DNA of 64,000 bases from Glo-17 sp964637835 (GCA_964637835.1 CAZWYF010000018.1:4656-68655); one strand, 5' to 3'. Counted from the first letter of the stretch, positions 33,518 through 42,512 are shown. The notes: a model not told the origin generated them from the letters alone. Numbers and translations are program-made.

Positions 33518-34913
33518 GCGCGCGACCTCCCTCGTCACGGTCGCCGCCGCGCCCCGGCTCGCCGGCGGGTGGCGGCCCGGGCGCCGCGTAGTACCGGGCG
33601 AGGGCCGCGATCTCGCGCTCGGCGGCCGCCAGGGCGTCGGCGGGCGCGGCCCGCCCGGAGATGGCGGCGCTCAGGTGCCGCTGCAGCACCCGCGACATCT
33701 GCGGGTACCAGGGCACGGTGGGCCGGGGCCGCGCGGTGCGGAAGGCCGCCGCCAGCCGCGGCAGGTGGGGCAGTTCGCGGACCAGGTCCGCGTCGGCGTA
33801 GAGGTCGCGGCGGCCCGGATTCCAGCCGAGGCGGCGGACCATGGTCTTCTGCGTCGTCCGCGAGGTGAGCCAGCGCACGAGGCGGACGGCCTCCTCGCGG
33901 GCATCGCTGAAGCGGGAGACCCCCACGTGCCAGCCACCGAGCGTGCCGGCGCCGGCCCCTGGCCGCGGCCCCGGCAGCGGGCCCACCCCCACGTCGCCAC
34001 GCACGGGGGATTCCGGTCGCTGGTGCAGGGACCAGGCGTAGGGCCAGTTGCGCTCGAAGAGCGCGTCGCCGCGCTGGAACCTGGCGCGAACCTCCTCCTC
34101 GCGCATCTCCGTGCTGGTGGCGGGCGGCGAGATCCGGTGGACGTGGATGAGGTCGTGCATGAGTTCCAGGGCGTCGCGGTTGGCCGGCGTGTCCACCTGC
34201 CAGCCCTGGTCGGTCTCGCGCAGGCCGCCGTCCCTGCCGGCGAATTCCAGGAAGTTGACCACCAGCCCCTCGTACGGCGCACCCTGCCAGAGGTGGCCGA
34301 AGAACCGGGGATCGTCCCGACGCTCGGCGGCCTGGACGGCCTGGGCCATGGTCACGAGCTGGTCCAAGGTCTCCGGCGGGCCGGCCAGGTCATGGGCGGC
34401 GAGGAGATCCTGCCGCCAGTAGAGCAGGCCCACGTCGAGATAGACCGGCAGGGCGACCAGGTCCCCCTGGTGCCGGTCCACGGCGTCGAGGATTCCCGGG
34501 AAGAACGCCGCGGTGTCCGCCGCGGCCTCCGGCAGCGGCGCCAGCCAGTCGGCCGCGGCGAACAGGCCGATCCAGGCCACGTCCATGAGGAAGACGTCGG
34601 GATCGCGACGGCCGGCCGAGAGCGCCACGATCAGCCCCTGCCGCTGCTGCGCCGTGTCCGCTGGCTGGCGCAGCAGCTCGATCACCACACCGGTGCTCTC
34701 GCCGTAGGCCGTGGCCATCTCCTGCCAGACCGCCAGCTCCGCCGGCGCGCCGCCCACGGCGAGGACCAGGTCGGCCGGCCGGTCGTCGCAGCCGGTCGCT
34801 CCCAGCGATGCCAGCAGCGCCGCCGCCACCGCCAGCGCGGCCAGGGCGTACCTCCTGCGGCCGGCGGCTGCCGCTGGCGCGACGGTCGAGATCCGGGCGG
34901 CGGAAGGTTCCAT
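33507..34913 (-). CDS. ABC transporter solute-binding lipoprotein
   Basis: 468 aa. An N-terminal Arg-rich stretch and hydrophobic core end in the lipobox LGATGC (Cys ~42). The rest has family-1 extracellular binding-protein marks: DPDVFLMDVAWIGLFAAADW, LVALPVYLDVGLLYWRQDLL and GWHVGVSRFSDAREEAVR. It should capture an oligosaccharide or related solute for the two permeases downstream. The start is uncertain: ATG 34913 is used, ATG 34943 is in frame, and neither has a clear ribosome site. Confidence 0.85.
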   Translation of the reverse strand: MEPSAARISTVAPAAAAGRRRYALAALAVAAALLASLGATGCDDRPADLVLAVGGAPAELAVWQEMATAYGESTGVVIELLRQPADTAQQRQGLIVALSAGRRDPDVFLMDVAWIGLFAAADWLAPLPEAAADTAAFFPGILDAVDRHQGDLVALPVYLDVGLLYWRQDLLAAHDLAGPPETLDQLVTMAQAVQAAERRDDPRFFGHLWQGAPYEGLVVNFLEFAGRDGGLRETDQGWQVDTPANRDALELMHDLIHVHRISPPATSTEMREEEVRARFQRGDALFERNWPYAWSLHQRPESPVRGDVGVGPLPGPRPGAGAGTLGGWHVGVSRFSDAREEAVRLVRWLTSRTTQKTMVRRLGWNPGRRDLYADADLVRELPHLPRLAAAFRTARPRPTVPWYPQMSRVLQRHLSAAISGRAAPADALAAAEREIAALARYYAAPGPPPAGEPGRGGDRDEGGRAHGR

Positions 34914-35123
34914 GCCCACACCATGAGCGAACCCGGTGCCCATGTCGAGGCGCCACGAGCGATGACCCGGCCCTGGACGCGGCCATGGCGGTGATCGCCG
35001 ACTCCTTCTATCGTGTTTGCCTGACGGCCCCGGGGCGCTTGCCACCACATCCGAAGACGCCTCCTCCCCATCGATCCCCCGCCCTCGTGGGCCTTTTCCG
35101 GATAACCAGTCAGGAGACCGAAC

Positions 35124-35729
35124 ATGCATCCGATCCGCGTCTTGACCGTGGCCGCCCTGATCGCCATCACCGCCTCCGTGCCCGCTCTCGCCCAGGAGCA
35201 CCCCGGCGCCACCGAACACCCTCAGGCCACCGAACACCCCAAGGCCACCGAGCACCCCGAGGCCAGCAAGAAGTCCGCGGACGGGAACGACCTCGTCACC
35301 GTGGCCCGGCACGCGGACGGCTTCGAGACCCTGGTGGCGGCCATCGAGGCCGCGGGCCTGGTGAACGTCCTGCAGGGCGAGGGCCCCTTCACGGTCTTCG
35401 CGCCCACCGACGCCGCCTTCGCCAGCCTCCCCGACGGCACGGTCGAGAACCTGCTGAAGCCGCAGAACAAGGCCAGGCTCACCAGCATCCTCACCTACCA
35501 CGTGATCGAGGGCAAGGTGATGGCCGCCGACGTCAAGAGCATGAAGGCCGGGACCGTGCAGGGACAGGACCTGAGCATCGAGGTGAAGGACGGCACGGTG
35601 ATGGTGGGCGACGCGAAGGTGATCGAGACCGACATCATCGCCAGCAACGGCGTGATCCACGTGATCGACGGCGTGCTCATGCCGCGGCCCGCCGACCAGG
35701 CCAAGCCCAGGGACCATCCCGGCCACTGA
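35124..35729 (+). CDS. Secreted fasciclin-domain protein
   Basis: 201 aa. Signal peptide ending ALAQ (about residue 24), then a repeat EHPGAT-EHPQAT-EHPKAT-EHPEAS, then one FAS1 domain (about residues 55-190) with VLQGEGPFTVFAPTDAAFAS, LTSILTYHVIEGK and NGVIHVIDGVLMP. FAS1 domains mediate adhesion to matrix or other cells. AGGAG lies upstream of ATG 35124. The His/Glu-rich repeat could bind metal or act as a flexible spacer. It is followed on the strand by the transglutaminase-like gene after ~100 bases. Confidence 0.85.
   Translation: MHPIRVLTVAALIAITASVPALAQEHPGATEHPQATEHPKATEHPEASKKSADGNDLVTVARHADGFETLVAAIEAAGLVNVLQGEGPFTVFAPTDAAFASLPDGTVENLLKPQNKARLTSILTYHVIEGKVMAADVKSMKAGTVQGQDLSIEVKDGTVMVGDAKVIETDIIASNGVIHVIDGVLMPRPADQAKPRDHPGH
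35196..35267 (+). repeat. Four 18-base repeats in the fasciclin gene
   Basis: Each unit encodes E-H-P-x-A-T/S. In frame, between signal peptide and FAS1 domain. Confidence 0.85.
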
Positions 35730-35831
35730 ACCGACCAGCACGCCAGCCCCTGCGCTCGCACCTGACGAGGACGCTGGCGGCCGCGACCCGGCCGCCGGCC
35801 CTCGACCTCGCCATCCCCGGGAGGGATCACC

Positions 35832-37190
35832 ATGCAGACGCCCGCCTCCACTCGCGGCCCGGCGGTCCTCGCCACCGCCCTGATCGCCCTCGGCCTCTTC
35901 CTGCCGGCCGGCACGCTCGCCGACACCGGCGACGACGCGCCCCCGGTGGTCACCGGGGACATCAAGGAACAGATCGAGATGCACATCGCCGAGGAGGTGG
36001 CGCGCGGCGAGGGCTACTTCCGCGTGCCCTTCGCGGGCGAGGACCTGGAGCTGAAGCTCGTGCGCGTCCACGTGGAGTACCTGGCCACCCTCGAGCCCGG
36101 CCGCCACTTCGCCTGCGTGGACATGGCCAGCGCCGACGGCGAGTTCTACGACATCGACTTCTTCCTCGCCGGCGATCGCGACGGCATGACGGTCACCGAG
36201 ACCTCCGTCCACAAGCGCAACGGCCAGCCCTTCTATCTGTGGGAGCAACAGCCGGACCGGACCTGGGCCCGCGCGGCCGTGGACGACGCCTCCGATGAAC
36301 TCCTGGGCGTGATCACGGGGCAGGACGCGTTCGAGTTCCGCTACCAGGCCACCGTCCCCGAGCTCGAGTCCGGCGCCCGCTGCTGGATCCCCCTCGCCCG
36401 GACCGACGACTTCCAGACCGTGACCGTGCGCGGCATGGACCTGCCTGGCGAGCACCGCATCCTCACCGATCGGGACCACGGCAACCAGGTGGTCTACCTC
36501 GAGCTCTCGCCGGCGGACGCCGGCAAGACGCTGGAGATCGTCTACGACGTGGTCCGGCGCGAGAAGGGCGCCTATCCCGGCGACGCGGATCAGGCGCAGC
36601 GCTACCTGCGTCCCGAGCGCCTCGTGCCGGACGACCCCACCCTGGCCGCGGTCGCCGGGCAGGTGACCGCCGGCCTGGACAGCGACCTGCAGCGTGCCCG
36701 CGCCCTGTACGACCACGTGATCGACGAGATGCGCTACATGAAGTTCGGCGACGGCTGGGGCCAGGGCGATGCGGTCTACGCCTGCAACACGCTCTACGGC
36801 AACTGCACCGACTACCATGCCTACTTCATCGGCCTGGCCCGGGCCGCCGGCATCCCGGCCCGCTTCGCCATCGGCGCCTCCATCCCCTCCTCGCGGGACG
36901 AGGGCGGCACCGACGGCTACCACTGCTGGGCCGAGTTCCACGCCGACGGCCAGTGGTATCCCGTGGACATCAGCGAGGCCGACAAGTTCAGCGCCCTGAG
37001 CATGTACTTCTTCGGGCACCACCCGGCCAACCGGCTGGAGTTCAGCCGCGGCCGCGACCTGGTGCTCGACCCGGGTCCGGCCGTGGGTCCCATCAACTTC
37101 CTGGCGTACCCGGTGCTCGAGGTGGATGGGTTCCCCCGGCGCATGAGCACCATGTTCCTCTACGAGCGCCAGGGCGGGCGCGAGAGCTGA
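35832..37190 (+). CDS. Secreted transglutaminase-like domain protein
   Basis: 452 aa. A signal peptide (about 1-31, ending LA) leads to an N-terminal beta-rich region with RYQATVPEL-type strands, then a transglutaminase-like core. The catalytic triad is visible: C325 in GNCTDYHAYF, H364 in GYHCWAEFH and D379 in YPVDISEA. The family includes peptidases and protein cross-linkers. Context (fasciclin gene upstream, same strand) hints at cell-envelope or matrix work. GGGAGG precedes ATG 35832. The reaction catalysed cannot be decided from sequence. Confidence 0.85.
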   Translation: MQTPASTRGPAVLATALIALGLFLPAGTLADTGDDAPPVVTGDIKEQIEMHIAEEVARGEGYFRVPFAGEDLELKLVRVHVEYLATLEPGRHFACVDMASADGEFYDIDFFLAGDRDGMTVTETSVHKRNGQPFYLWEQQPDRTWARAAVDDASDELLGVITGQDAFEFRYQATVPELESGARCWIPLARTDDFQTVTVRGMDLPGEHRILTDRDHGNQVVYLELSPADAGKTLEIVYDVVRREKGAYPGDADQAQRYLRPERLVPDDPTLAAVAGQVTAGLDSDLQRARALYDHVIDEMRYMKFGDGWGQGDAVYACNTLYGNCTDYHAYFIGLARAAGIPARFAIGASIPSSRDEGGTDGYHCWAEFHADGQWYPVDISEADKFSALSMYFFGHHPANRLEFSRGRDLVLDPGPAVGPINFLAYPVLEVDGFPRRMSTMFLYERQGGRES

Positions 37191-37203
37191 ATCGGCGGGG
37201 AAC

Positions 37204-37236
37204 TTTCTCGTGTTTTACGGGTATCCCTTATACCCG
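37204..37236 (+). promoter_or_regulatory. Promoter/operator with perfect dyad
   Basis: CGGGTAT-CCCTT-ATACCCG (37218-37236) is a perfect 7-bp inverted repeat. TTATAC at 37228-37233 inside it could be a -10, with a weak TTTCTC at 37204. Confidence 0.5.
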
Positions 37237-37284
37237 AACCGGGATTCACCCCCGGCGCTCCGTTCCTCGAGCAAGGGATGCACC

Positions 37285-37485
37285 ATGTTCGCCAGCGACC
37301 TCGGCCTCGGCCCCCGCGCCACGAGTCCCACCGGCCGCCGTGCGGCCGCCCGGCTCGGCGGCACCACCATCTATCTGGGCCCCTGCCGCCGCTGGCAGCA
37401 GGTGCTGCAGGTGCAGCTCGAGGCCCTCCAGGACGACGATGAGGACGACCTCGGCGCGTTCGACGATCTCGAACCCGACGGCTGA
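37285..37485 (+). CDS. Small acidic-tailed protein of unknown function
   Basis: 66 aa from ATG 37285 (an in-frame ATG at 37210 overlaps the dyad and is unlikely). The N-terminal half is basic (TGRRAAARLGG), the middle predicts an amphipathic helix (RRWQQVLQVQLEALQ) and the tail is acidic (DDDEDDLGAFDDLEPDG). No signal peptide and no known family. It has its own promoter-like dyad and sits between a transglutaminase gene and a convergent secreted-protein gene. The amphipathic helix plus acidic tail could suit a regulator or chaperone-like peptide, but this is a guess. Confidence 0.55.
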   Translation: MFASDLGLGPRATSPTGRRAAARLGGTTIYLGPCRRWQQVLQVQLEALQDDDEDDLGAFDDLEPDG

Positions 37486-37505
37486 CCGCCCCGCCGCGGA
37501 CGCCC

Positions 37506-37539
37506 GATGGCACTCATCCGGCGCCAGATGGCACTCATC
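37506..37539. repeat. Tandem duplication covering a stop codon
   Basis: GATGGCACTCATC occurs twice, 21 bases apart. The second copy contains the TGA of the minus-strand gene at 37535 and the first copy repeats it in frame. Confidence 0.8.
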
Positions 37540-39886
37540 TGACCAGGGTCAGCTTCCGCGTCCCCACCTGCCCGGAGATCTCCAGCCGGGCGAGGTAGAC
37601 GCCGCTGGCCATCGCCTCGCCGCCGTCGCCGCGCCCGTCCCAGGACACGACGTGCGGCCCGGCCGCGAAGGCGCCGGCGTGCAGCGTGCGGACCAGTCGC
37701 CCCTGGGCGCTGTAGATCCGTAGCGCCCCCCGCCCCTGCCGGTGCACGGTGAACCGTAGCTCGGTCCGCGGGTTGAAGGGGTTGGGCACGGTGGCCAGGC
37801 GCAGCGGCTCCGCGGCCGGCACCTCCTCCACCGCCGTGGGCCCCTGCAGCACGTCCGGTCCGATCACCTGCGGGTTGCCGGCGGCGTCGAAGGTGTAGGG
37901 ATCGATCCGCAGGCCGCGGTTGCCCAGGAACCCCTCGTACACGCCGTCCAGCAGGTACTTGTACTCGATGTCCAGCGGGCCGCCGGCGGGGAAGACCACC
38001 GCCCGGGTGTAGACGCCGTCGTCGGCCGTCTGGTCGGGGTCCACCCCGTCGTCGGCCATGGGGTTGAGCGAGGGGATGTCCCAGCTGAACACCGGCGGGT
38101 CGCCCACCTCGGTGCCGTTGACGGCGAGGAGGCTGCCCTGGTGCGGCACGCCGGTGGCGTCCAGCTGGAAGACCACCTCCACGTCGCGGTAGCTGATGGT
38201 GCAGAAGTCCCAGGGGTAGACCGGCAGCACCAGCGGGCCCAGCTCGCCGCCCACCACGTCGAACTCCGCGTCGTCGAGGAAGACCTCGCGGTCGCCCTGC
38301 CCGTAGCACTCGTATTCCCCGTTCAGCCGGAACTTGTAGGTCACGTCCTGGCGCGAATCCGCCGGGAAGGTGACCAGCGCGGAGTAGATCCCGTCGCCGG
38401 CGACCGCGTCGGCGCCCGCGCCGTCGTCGGCCATGACCACGGCCGGGGGCCAGGCCTGGTCCAGGGGCGCCACGTTGCCGGCCACCGCCACGGTATCGGT
38501 GGCGCCAGGCGCCACGTCGTTCATGTCCACGAAGAAGAACACGTCGATGGCGTGCACGGTGAAGTCCGCCGGATCCTCGTCGTTCCACCAGACCTCGATG
38601 AGGTCGCTGTCGCTGCCATCGCGCGAGAGGGTGTGCGTGCGGTTGCCCGGCAGGGGCTCGTAGGTCTCGCAGTCGTGTGCGAACTTCCACTCGAAGGTGG
38701 CGCTGGCGCCGCCCTCGCCGTCGCCGGGCGCCCAGAAGGTGCCCGACCACCGGTAGTCGCCGCCGCCGAGGTCGTCCATCTGGGCGCCGTCGCAGAGGGC
38801 CCAGGTGAGCGGCCAGGTGCCGCCCTCGACGGTGAAGCCGTCCGGGGGCGAGGAGCTGTCCTCGAGGTAACGGCTCATGTGGCCGAGGAACGTGACGGTC
38901 TTCCAGAGGAACTGGCCGCTGTCCTGATCGGCGATGGTGTTGCCGGCCAGGTCCTGGACGCCGGCGACGGTGAGGGTGTAGAGGTCCGCGCTCACCGGCA
39001 GCGGGCCGGCGAGGGTGAGCAGGACGCGGTCGGCCTGCAGCGGGTCCACCGCCGCCGCGGTGATGGTGGCGCCGGGCAGGTCGTAGTTGCCAGGGACCTC
39101 GGCAGAGGCCGCGGCCACCGGCTCGCTGAAGCGGACGAAGGCCTGGTCCTGGGCGCTCATGCCCACCAGCTGGACCGCCGGCGGCTCGGTGTCGGTGGCG
39201 TCGAGGATGGTGTGGGCGTGGTACGCGGTCATGGGGACGGGCGTGTCCACGTCGAAGGTGGTGCCGTCGGGGGTGGAGAGCTGCACCGCGTCGTTGGCCG
39301 CGGCGTCGAGGGGGCCCCTGGTGTTGCCGTCCTGGGTGACCCACACCTCCACGTTCACCACGTCGCCCGGGGCCACGCCCAGGGTGCTCAGCAGGATGGC
39401 GTACTCGCGGAAGCCCGTGCCGGTGGGCACGCCCAGCGCGCCGGGGCCCGCGGCGATCGGGTCCCAGCTGCCCGGACCGGGGTTCCACTGGTAGCTCGCC
39501 TGCCAGTCGCTGTCGAGGTTGATGTAGAACATGAAATCCGGCCGCGTGGCCGCGCCGCTCCACTCGAGCTGGCGGGACCAGGGGTCGTCGGTGCCGCCGG
39601 CGGGGGTGTTCACGTCGATGGCCACGCCGAGCTGGACGGTGCCCCAGCCGCCCTGGTCGTGGGCATAGCCGAGGTAGAGGTTGCTGGCGTCGTTGGTCAG
39701 GTAGACGTCACCGAGGTCGATGGTCGCGAACTCGGTGTCGCCGCCGTCGGCGTCCACCAGGTTGGCGGCGTCGAAGTCGTTGACGCCATCGATGGCGATG
39801 GTCTGGACCACCTGGGCGGGGGCCGCGGTCGTGGTGGCGAGCAGGAGCAGCGCGACCCAGGGCAGCACGGATCGTGGCGTGCGCAT
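37535..39886 (-). CDS. Large secreted multidomain protein with FlgD-like C-terminal domain
   Basis: 783 aa. The signal peptide ends APAQ near residue 25. Residues ~30-215 are a DOMON/CBM9-like sandwich (VYLTNDASNLYLGYAHD). About 235-320 is a bacterial Ig-like repeat (VRFSEPVAAASAEVPGNYDL). About 440-680 holds two related modules with DDGAGADAVAGDGIYSALVT and DDGVDPDQTADDGVYTRAVV followed by YKFRLNG or YKYLLDG, resembling starch-binding-type repeats. It ends with VPNPFNPRTELRFTV ... RKLTLVR. It is probably exposed at the surface and binds glycan. AAGGAGG lies upstream of ATG 39886; a hexanucleotide repeat lies in the leader. The stop codon is tandemly duplicated. Confidence 0.75.
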   Translation of the reverse strand: MRTPRSVLPWVALLLLATTTAAPAQVVQTIAIDGVNDFDAANLVDADGGDTEFATIDLGDVYLTNDASNLYLGYAHDQGGWGTVQLGVAIDVNTPAGGTDDPWSRQLEWSGAATRPDFMFYINLDSDWQASYQWNPGPGSWDPIAAGPGALGVPTGTGFREYAILLSTLGVAPGDVVNVEVWVTQDGNTRGPLDAAANDAVQLSTPDGTTFDVDTPVPMTAYHAHTILDATDTEPPAVQLVGMSAQDQAFVRFSEPVAAASAEVPGNYDLPGATITAAAVDPLQADRVLLTLAGPLPVSADLYTLTVAGVQDLAGNTIADQDSGQFLWKTVTFLGHMSRYLEDSSSPPDGFTVEGGTWPLTWALCDGAQMDDLGGGDYRWSGTFWAPGDGEGGASATFEWKFAHDCETYEPLPGNRTHTLSRDGSDSDLIEVWWNDEDPADFTVHAIDVFFFVDMNDVAPGATDTVAVAGNVAPLDQAWPPAVVMADDGAGADAVAGDGIYSALVTFPADSRQDVTYKFRLNGEYECYGQGDREVFLDDAEFDVVGGELGPLVLPVYPWDFCTISYRDVEVVFQLDATGVPHQGSLLAVNGTEVGDPPVFSWDIPSLNPMADDGVDPDQTADDGVYTRAVVFPAGGPLDIEYKYLLDGVYEGFLGNRGLRIDPYTFDAAGNPQVIGPDVLQGPTAVEEVPAAEPLRLATVPNPFNPRTELRFTVHRQGRGALRIYSAQGRLVRTLHAGAFAAGPHVVSWDGRGDGGEAMASGVYLARLEISGQVGTRKLTLVR

Positions 39887-39900
39887 GACGGTGCCTCCTT

Positions 39901-39936
39901 GGCGAGGGCGAGGGCGAGGGCGAGGGCCAGGGCGAG
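39901..39936. repeat. Hexanucleotide repeat upstream of the multidomain gene
   Basis: About six copies of GCGAGG, one imperfect, in the 5' leader of the minus-strand gene starting at 39886, immediately upstream of its ribosome site. Confidence 0.8.
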
Positions 39937-40048
39937 GACCGCGCCGGTCGCCGGGATGGGGCTTCCCGGAGACCGGACGAGCAGCGTATCAGATCGCGGC
40001 GGGTCCGTTCAAGCGGCATCGCCGCGAGGCCGGAAGGGGGCGGCCGCC

Positions 40049-41689
40049 TCAGGGGCCGGAGATCGACATCACCGTCTCGGACAGGCCCGGCTCCACGGTG
40101 ACCGAGTGGCCGGCCATCACCAGGCGCCGCAGGCGATCCGCCAGGGGCGCGGGAACGTCGGCGAGGCCCGCCTCGAGATCCAGGTCCCAGGCCGCGGCCA
40201 GGCGAGCGAGGTCCACGTAGACCCAGGTGCTGGCGGGGACCGCGAGGTGGGGCCCGGCCATGGGGGGGGCGGCATCGACCAGGGTGGCGCCCGCGGCCAC
40301 GGTCTCGAGGTAGGTGTCGAACTCGGTGACGTCCTCGGCCAGCATCAGGAGCATCACCGTGTCGCCACGTCGGCCGAGCGCGAACAGCCGGCCGTCCTCG
40401 CCCATGGGCGCGGTGAAGACGCGCAGGGAGAGCTCGCCCACCGTGCGGGTGGCCTGCTCGGCCAGGAAGCCCAGCGCCGGGCTGCCGCCGAGCATGGTCT
40501 GCACGCGCCTGGCCGCGTCCTCGTCGTGGCCGCGCAACAGCACCACGACGCCGGGCTCGCTCGCGCCGGCCACGGCCATCTCGCGCAGCTCGGTGGCCAG
40601 GTCCTCCAGCCTGAAGCCGAGCAATGCCGCGGCGCCAGCGAAGGGATCGGCCGCCAGCGGGAGCCCCTGCTGGACGGCCGGCGACTCCGCCGCGACCTCG
40701 GCGTAGATCTCGCGGATCAGCTCCAGCTTCTGCACCGGCTCGTGCAGCGCCGTCACCTGGGCCGCGTGGGTGTCGGCCGGGAGCTGGGAGACCAGGTCCG
40801 GGGTCACCGCGGGCGTGTCCGTGAGGGTCGCCAGGCGGCTGTCCGGATCGACGGCGGTGCGGCTGACGAATCCGGTCATGAGGTAGTCCATGCCCGCCCA
40901 GAGCGTCTGCGAGCCGTAACGGGCCATGATGCGCGCGGGGTCCGGACCGGCCGGCGCCGGCAGGCCGGGCAGGGGCCACAGCCCGCGGGCGGTCACCTCC
41001 TCGGAGAGGAAGAGCTCCAGGTCGCGGGAGGGCTCGCCACGGACACGCCGATACTCGGCGGTGGTCGCGAGGCCGACCACGGGATCGGCTTCCGTCGCGC
41101 CCGTCAGGCGCCCGTGCAGCAGCCGGAGCACGTCCCGGTCGGAGCAGGCGATCAGGAGATGGTCGACGCGCAGGGCCCACAGCGACCGGTCGCCCGCGGG
41201 CAGCTCGAGCACCTCGGTCTCGGCCCAGGCCTCGCGGCCCGTCGCGAGGTGGTCCAGGAAGGCCTCGATCTGCCCGGCCGCGACCTCGTCGGCGGCCTCG
41301 AGCCAGAGCGCCAGGGCGGGCATGGCCATCAGGGCGGTGGTGTCGGCCGCCGCCGGATGCAAGGTGACGTCGAGGCGCGCGAGGTGCGAGAGGACGGCAT
41401 GGATGTCGGCCCGCGGGTCGTCCGTGAGCTCCAGGCCCCAGTCGTCGGTGAGCTGCCGGCGCACGTCCGGGTCCTCGAGCTCGGCCACGATCATGGGCAT
41501 CACGCCCAGCTGCTGGAGGTCGGCCTCGAGGGTCCCGAAATTCCGGCAGGTCAGCCACATCAGCGTGTCGGTGGGCAGCGCCTCGCCGAGGTCGGCGCGA
41601 TCCGGCGCGCAGCCGGGCGCCAGGGCCAGGATCAGGACGAGGCAGAACAGCGCGGCGAGCGCGCGACGAGGACGGGCGAGCGAGCGCAT
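40049..41689 (-). CDS. Lipoprotein of unknown function (DUF3352-like architecture)
   Basis: 546 aa. Lipobox LALAPGC (Cys ~27). The body begins LPTDTLMWLTCRNFGTLEADLQQL and alternates helices and strands with repeats of the form LALWLEAADEVAAGQIEAFL, like proteins that score 'prevent-host'-like lumenal domains of DUF3352; this match is weak and from memory. No catalytic motif was found. It is probably periplasmic and membrane-anchored. It lies downstream of the DUF2237 gene on the same strand with 84 bases between, so co-transcription is possible. Confidence 0.6.
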   Translation of the reverse strand: MRSLARPRRALAALFCLVLILALAPGCAPDRADLGEALPTDTLMWLTCRNFGTLEADLQQLGVMPMIVAELEDPDVRRQLTDDWGLELTDDPRADIHAVLSHLARLDVTLHPAAADTTALMAMPALALWLEAADEVAAGQIEAFLDHLATGREAWAETEVLELPAGDRSLWALRVDHLLIACSDRDVLRLLHGRLTGATEADPVVGLATTAEYRRVRGEPSRDLELFLSEEVTARGLWPLPGLPAPAGPDPARIMARYGSQTLWAGMDYLMTGFVSRTAVDPDSRLATLTDTPAVTPDLVSQLPADTHAAQVTALHEPVQKLELIREIYAEVAAESPAVQQGLPLAADPFAGAAALLGFRLEDLATELREMAVAGASEPGVVVLLRGHDEDAARRVQTMLGGSPALGFLAEQATRTVGELSLRVFTAPMGEDGRLFALGRRGDTVMLLMLAEDVTEFDTYLETVAAGATLVDAAPPMAGPHLAVPASTWVYVDLARLAAAWDLDLEAGLADVPAPLADRLRRLVMAGHSVTVEPGLSETVMSISGP

Positions 41690-41773
41690 GGTGGTCCTTT
41701 CGGCCAGGGCGGACGGGCCGCCGCGTTCCCCCCGCGACGGCCGGCCGAGCCTACGAGACCGCCACCGCCGGTG

Positions 41774-42169
41774 TCAATCGCCGGGGCCGGCCGTCTTGCC
41801 CGCCGGATCGATGGCATGCTCGAGCAGGTCCACGAACCCCACCACCTCCAGGGCGCTCTCGTTGGTCGCGGCGAGGATCACCGGCGGGGCCATCCCCGCC
41901 TCCAGGGCCTCCTGCCAGCGCGCGGCGCAGAGGCACCAGCGGTCGCCCGGCTCCAGGCCGGGAAAGCCCCACACGGGGTTGGGGGTGGAGAGGTCGTTCC
42001 CCTGCTCGCGGCTGTAGGCGAGGAACTCCTCGGTCATCACGGCGCAGACGGCGTGCAGGCCGAGGTCGTCCGGTCCGGTGTCGCAGCAGCCGGTGCGGTA
42101 GAAGCCGGTGCGAGGCCGCTCGTTGCAGGTCTCGAGGGTGGCGCCGAGGACGTTCTTCTGCTCGCTCAT
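41774..42169 (-). CDS. DUF2237 family protein
   Basis: 131 aa, full family length. The signature NVLGATLETCNERPRTGFYR, then GCCDTGPDDLGLHAVCAVMT, GNDLSTPNPVWGFPGLEPGD and RWCLCAARWQEA, with conserved cysteines, is unmistakable. The family is widespread but its function is unknown to me; the conserved Cys and His suggest metal binding. ATG 42169 follows a GAAAGG. Soluble, no signal peptide. Confidence 0.88.
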   Translation of the reverse strand: MSEQKNVLGATLETCNERPRTGFYRTGCCDTGPDDLGLHAVCAVMTEEFLAYSREQGNDLSTPNPVWGFPGLEPGDRWCLCAARWQEALEAGMAPPVILAATNESALEVVGFVDLLEHAIDPAGKTAGPGD

Positions 42170-42512
42170 GGCGCGTGGCCTTTCTCGGGGCGGGGAGGCG
42201 TGGTGGCGGCGGTCGATCTCCGACCAATCTAGTCACATCCCGTCCATTCGCCGCCAGGAAACCGCGGCGAGGCCGCGGGCGGAATCATGCCCCGAGAGCC
42301 CGTGGGCGGGGGATATCCCGGTATTCCACTTCGATTCCCGAGTCCTTCGTTCCGGTTCTTTCCAGGGAAGATCCCGACGACCCGGATCGATGATCTGCAG
42401 CATCACATGATCGCCGCTGCCGGGGGTCAGCGCCGACGACATCCTGGCCGCCGCGCGGGCCGGCGAGGCGGCCATGGGCAGCGCCAGCGCCGGCCGGGCC
42501 GCGCCGGGACGC
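42170..42512. other. 343-base intergenic region
   Basis: It lies between the start of the DUF2237 gene and the end of the FGE-like gene, both on the minus strand. It contains a palindrome GGGATATCCC (42310-42319) in a locally AT-richer stretch. An 80-codon minus-strand frame (42233-42475) has no ribosome site or family features and is not called. No clear promoter or RNA was found. Confidence 0.5.

Noticed and set aside
38141..42232. 1363-codon open frame on the plus strand
   Set aside because: Antisense to the multidomain secreted protein, a lipoprotein and the DUF2237 gene, all with signal peptides or family signatures. Composition is typical shadow sequence.
42233..42475. 80-codon minus-strand frame in the intergenic region
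   Set aside because: No ribosome site, no hydrophobic or family pattern, Arg/Pro/Gly-rich. Probably chance.
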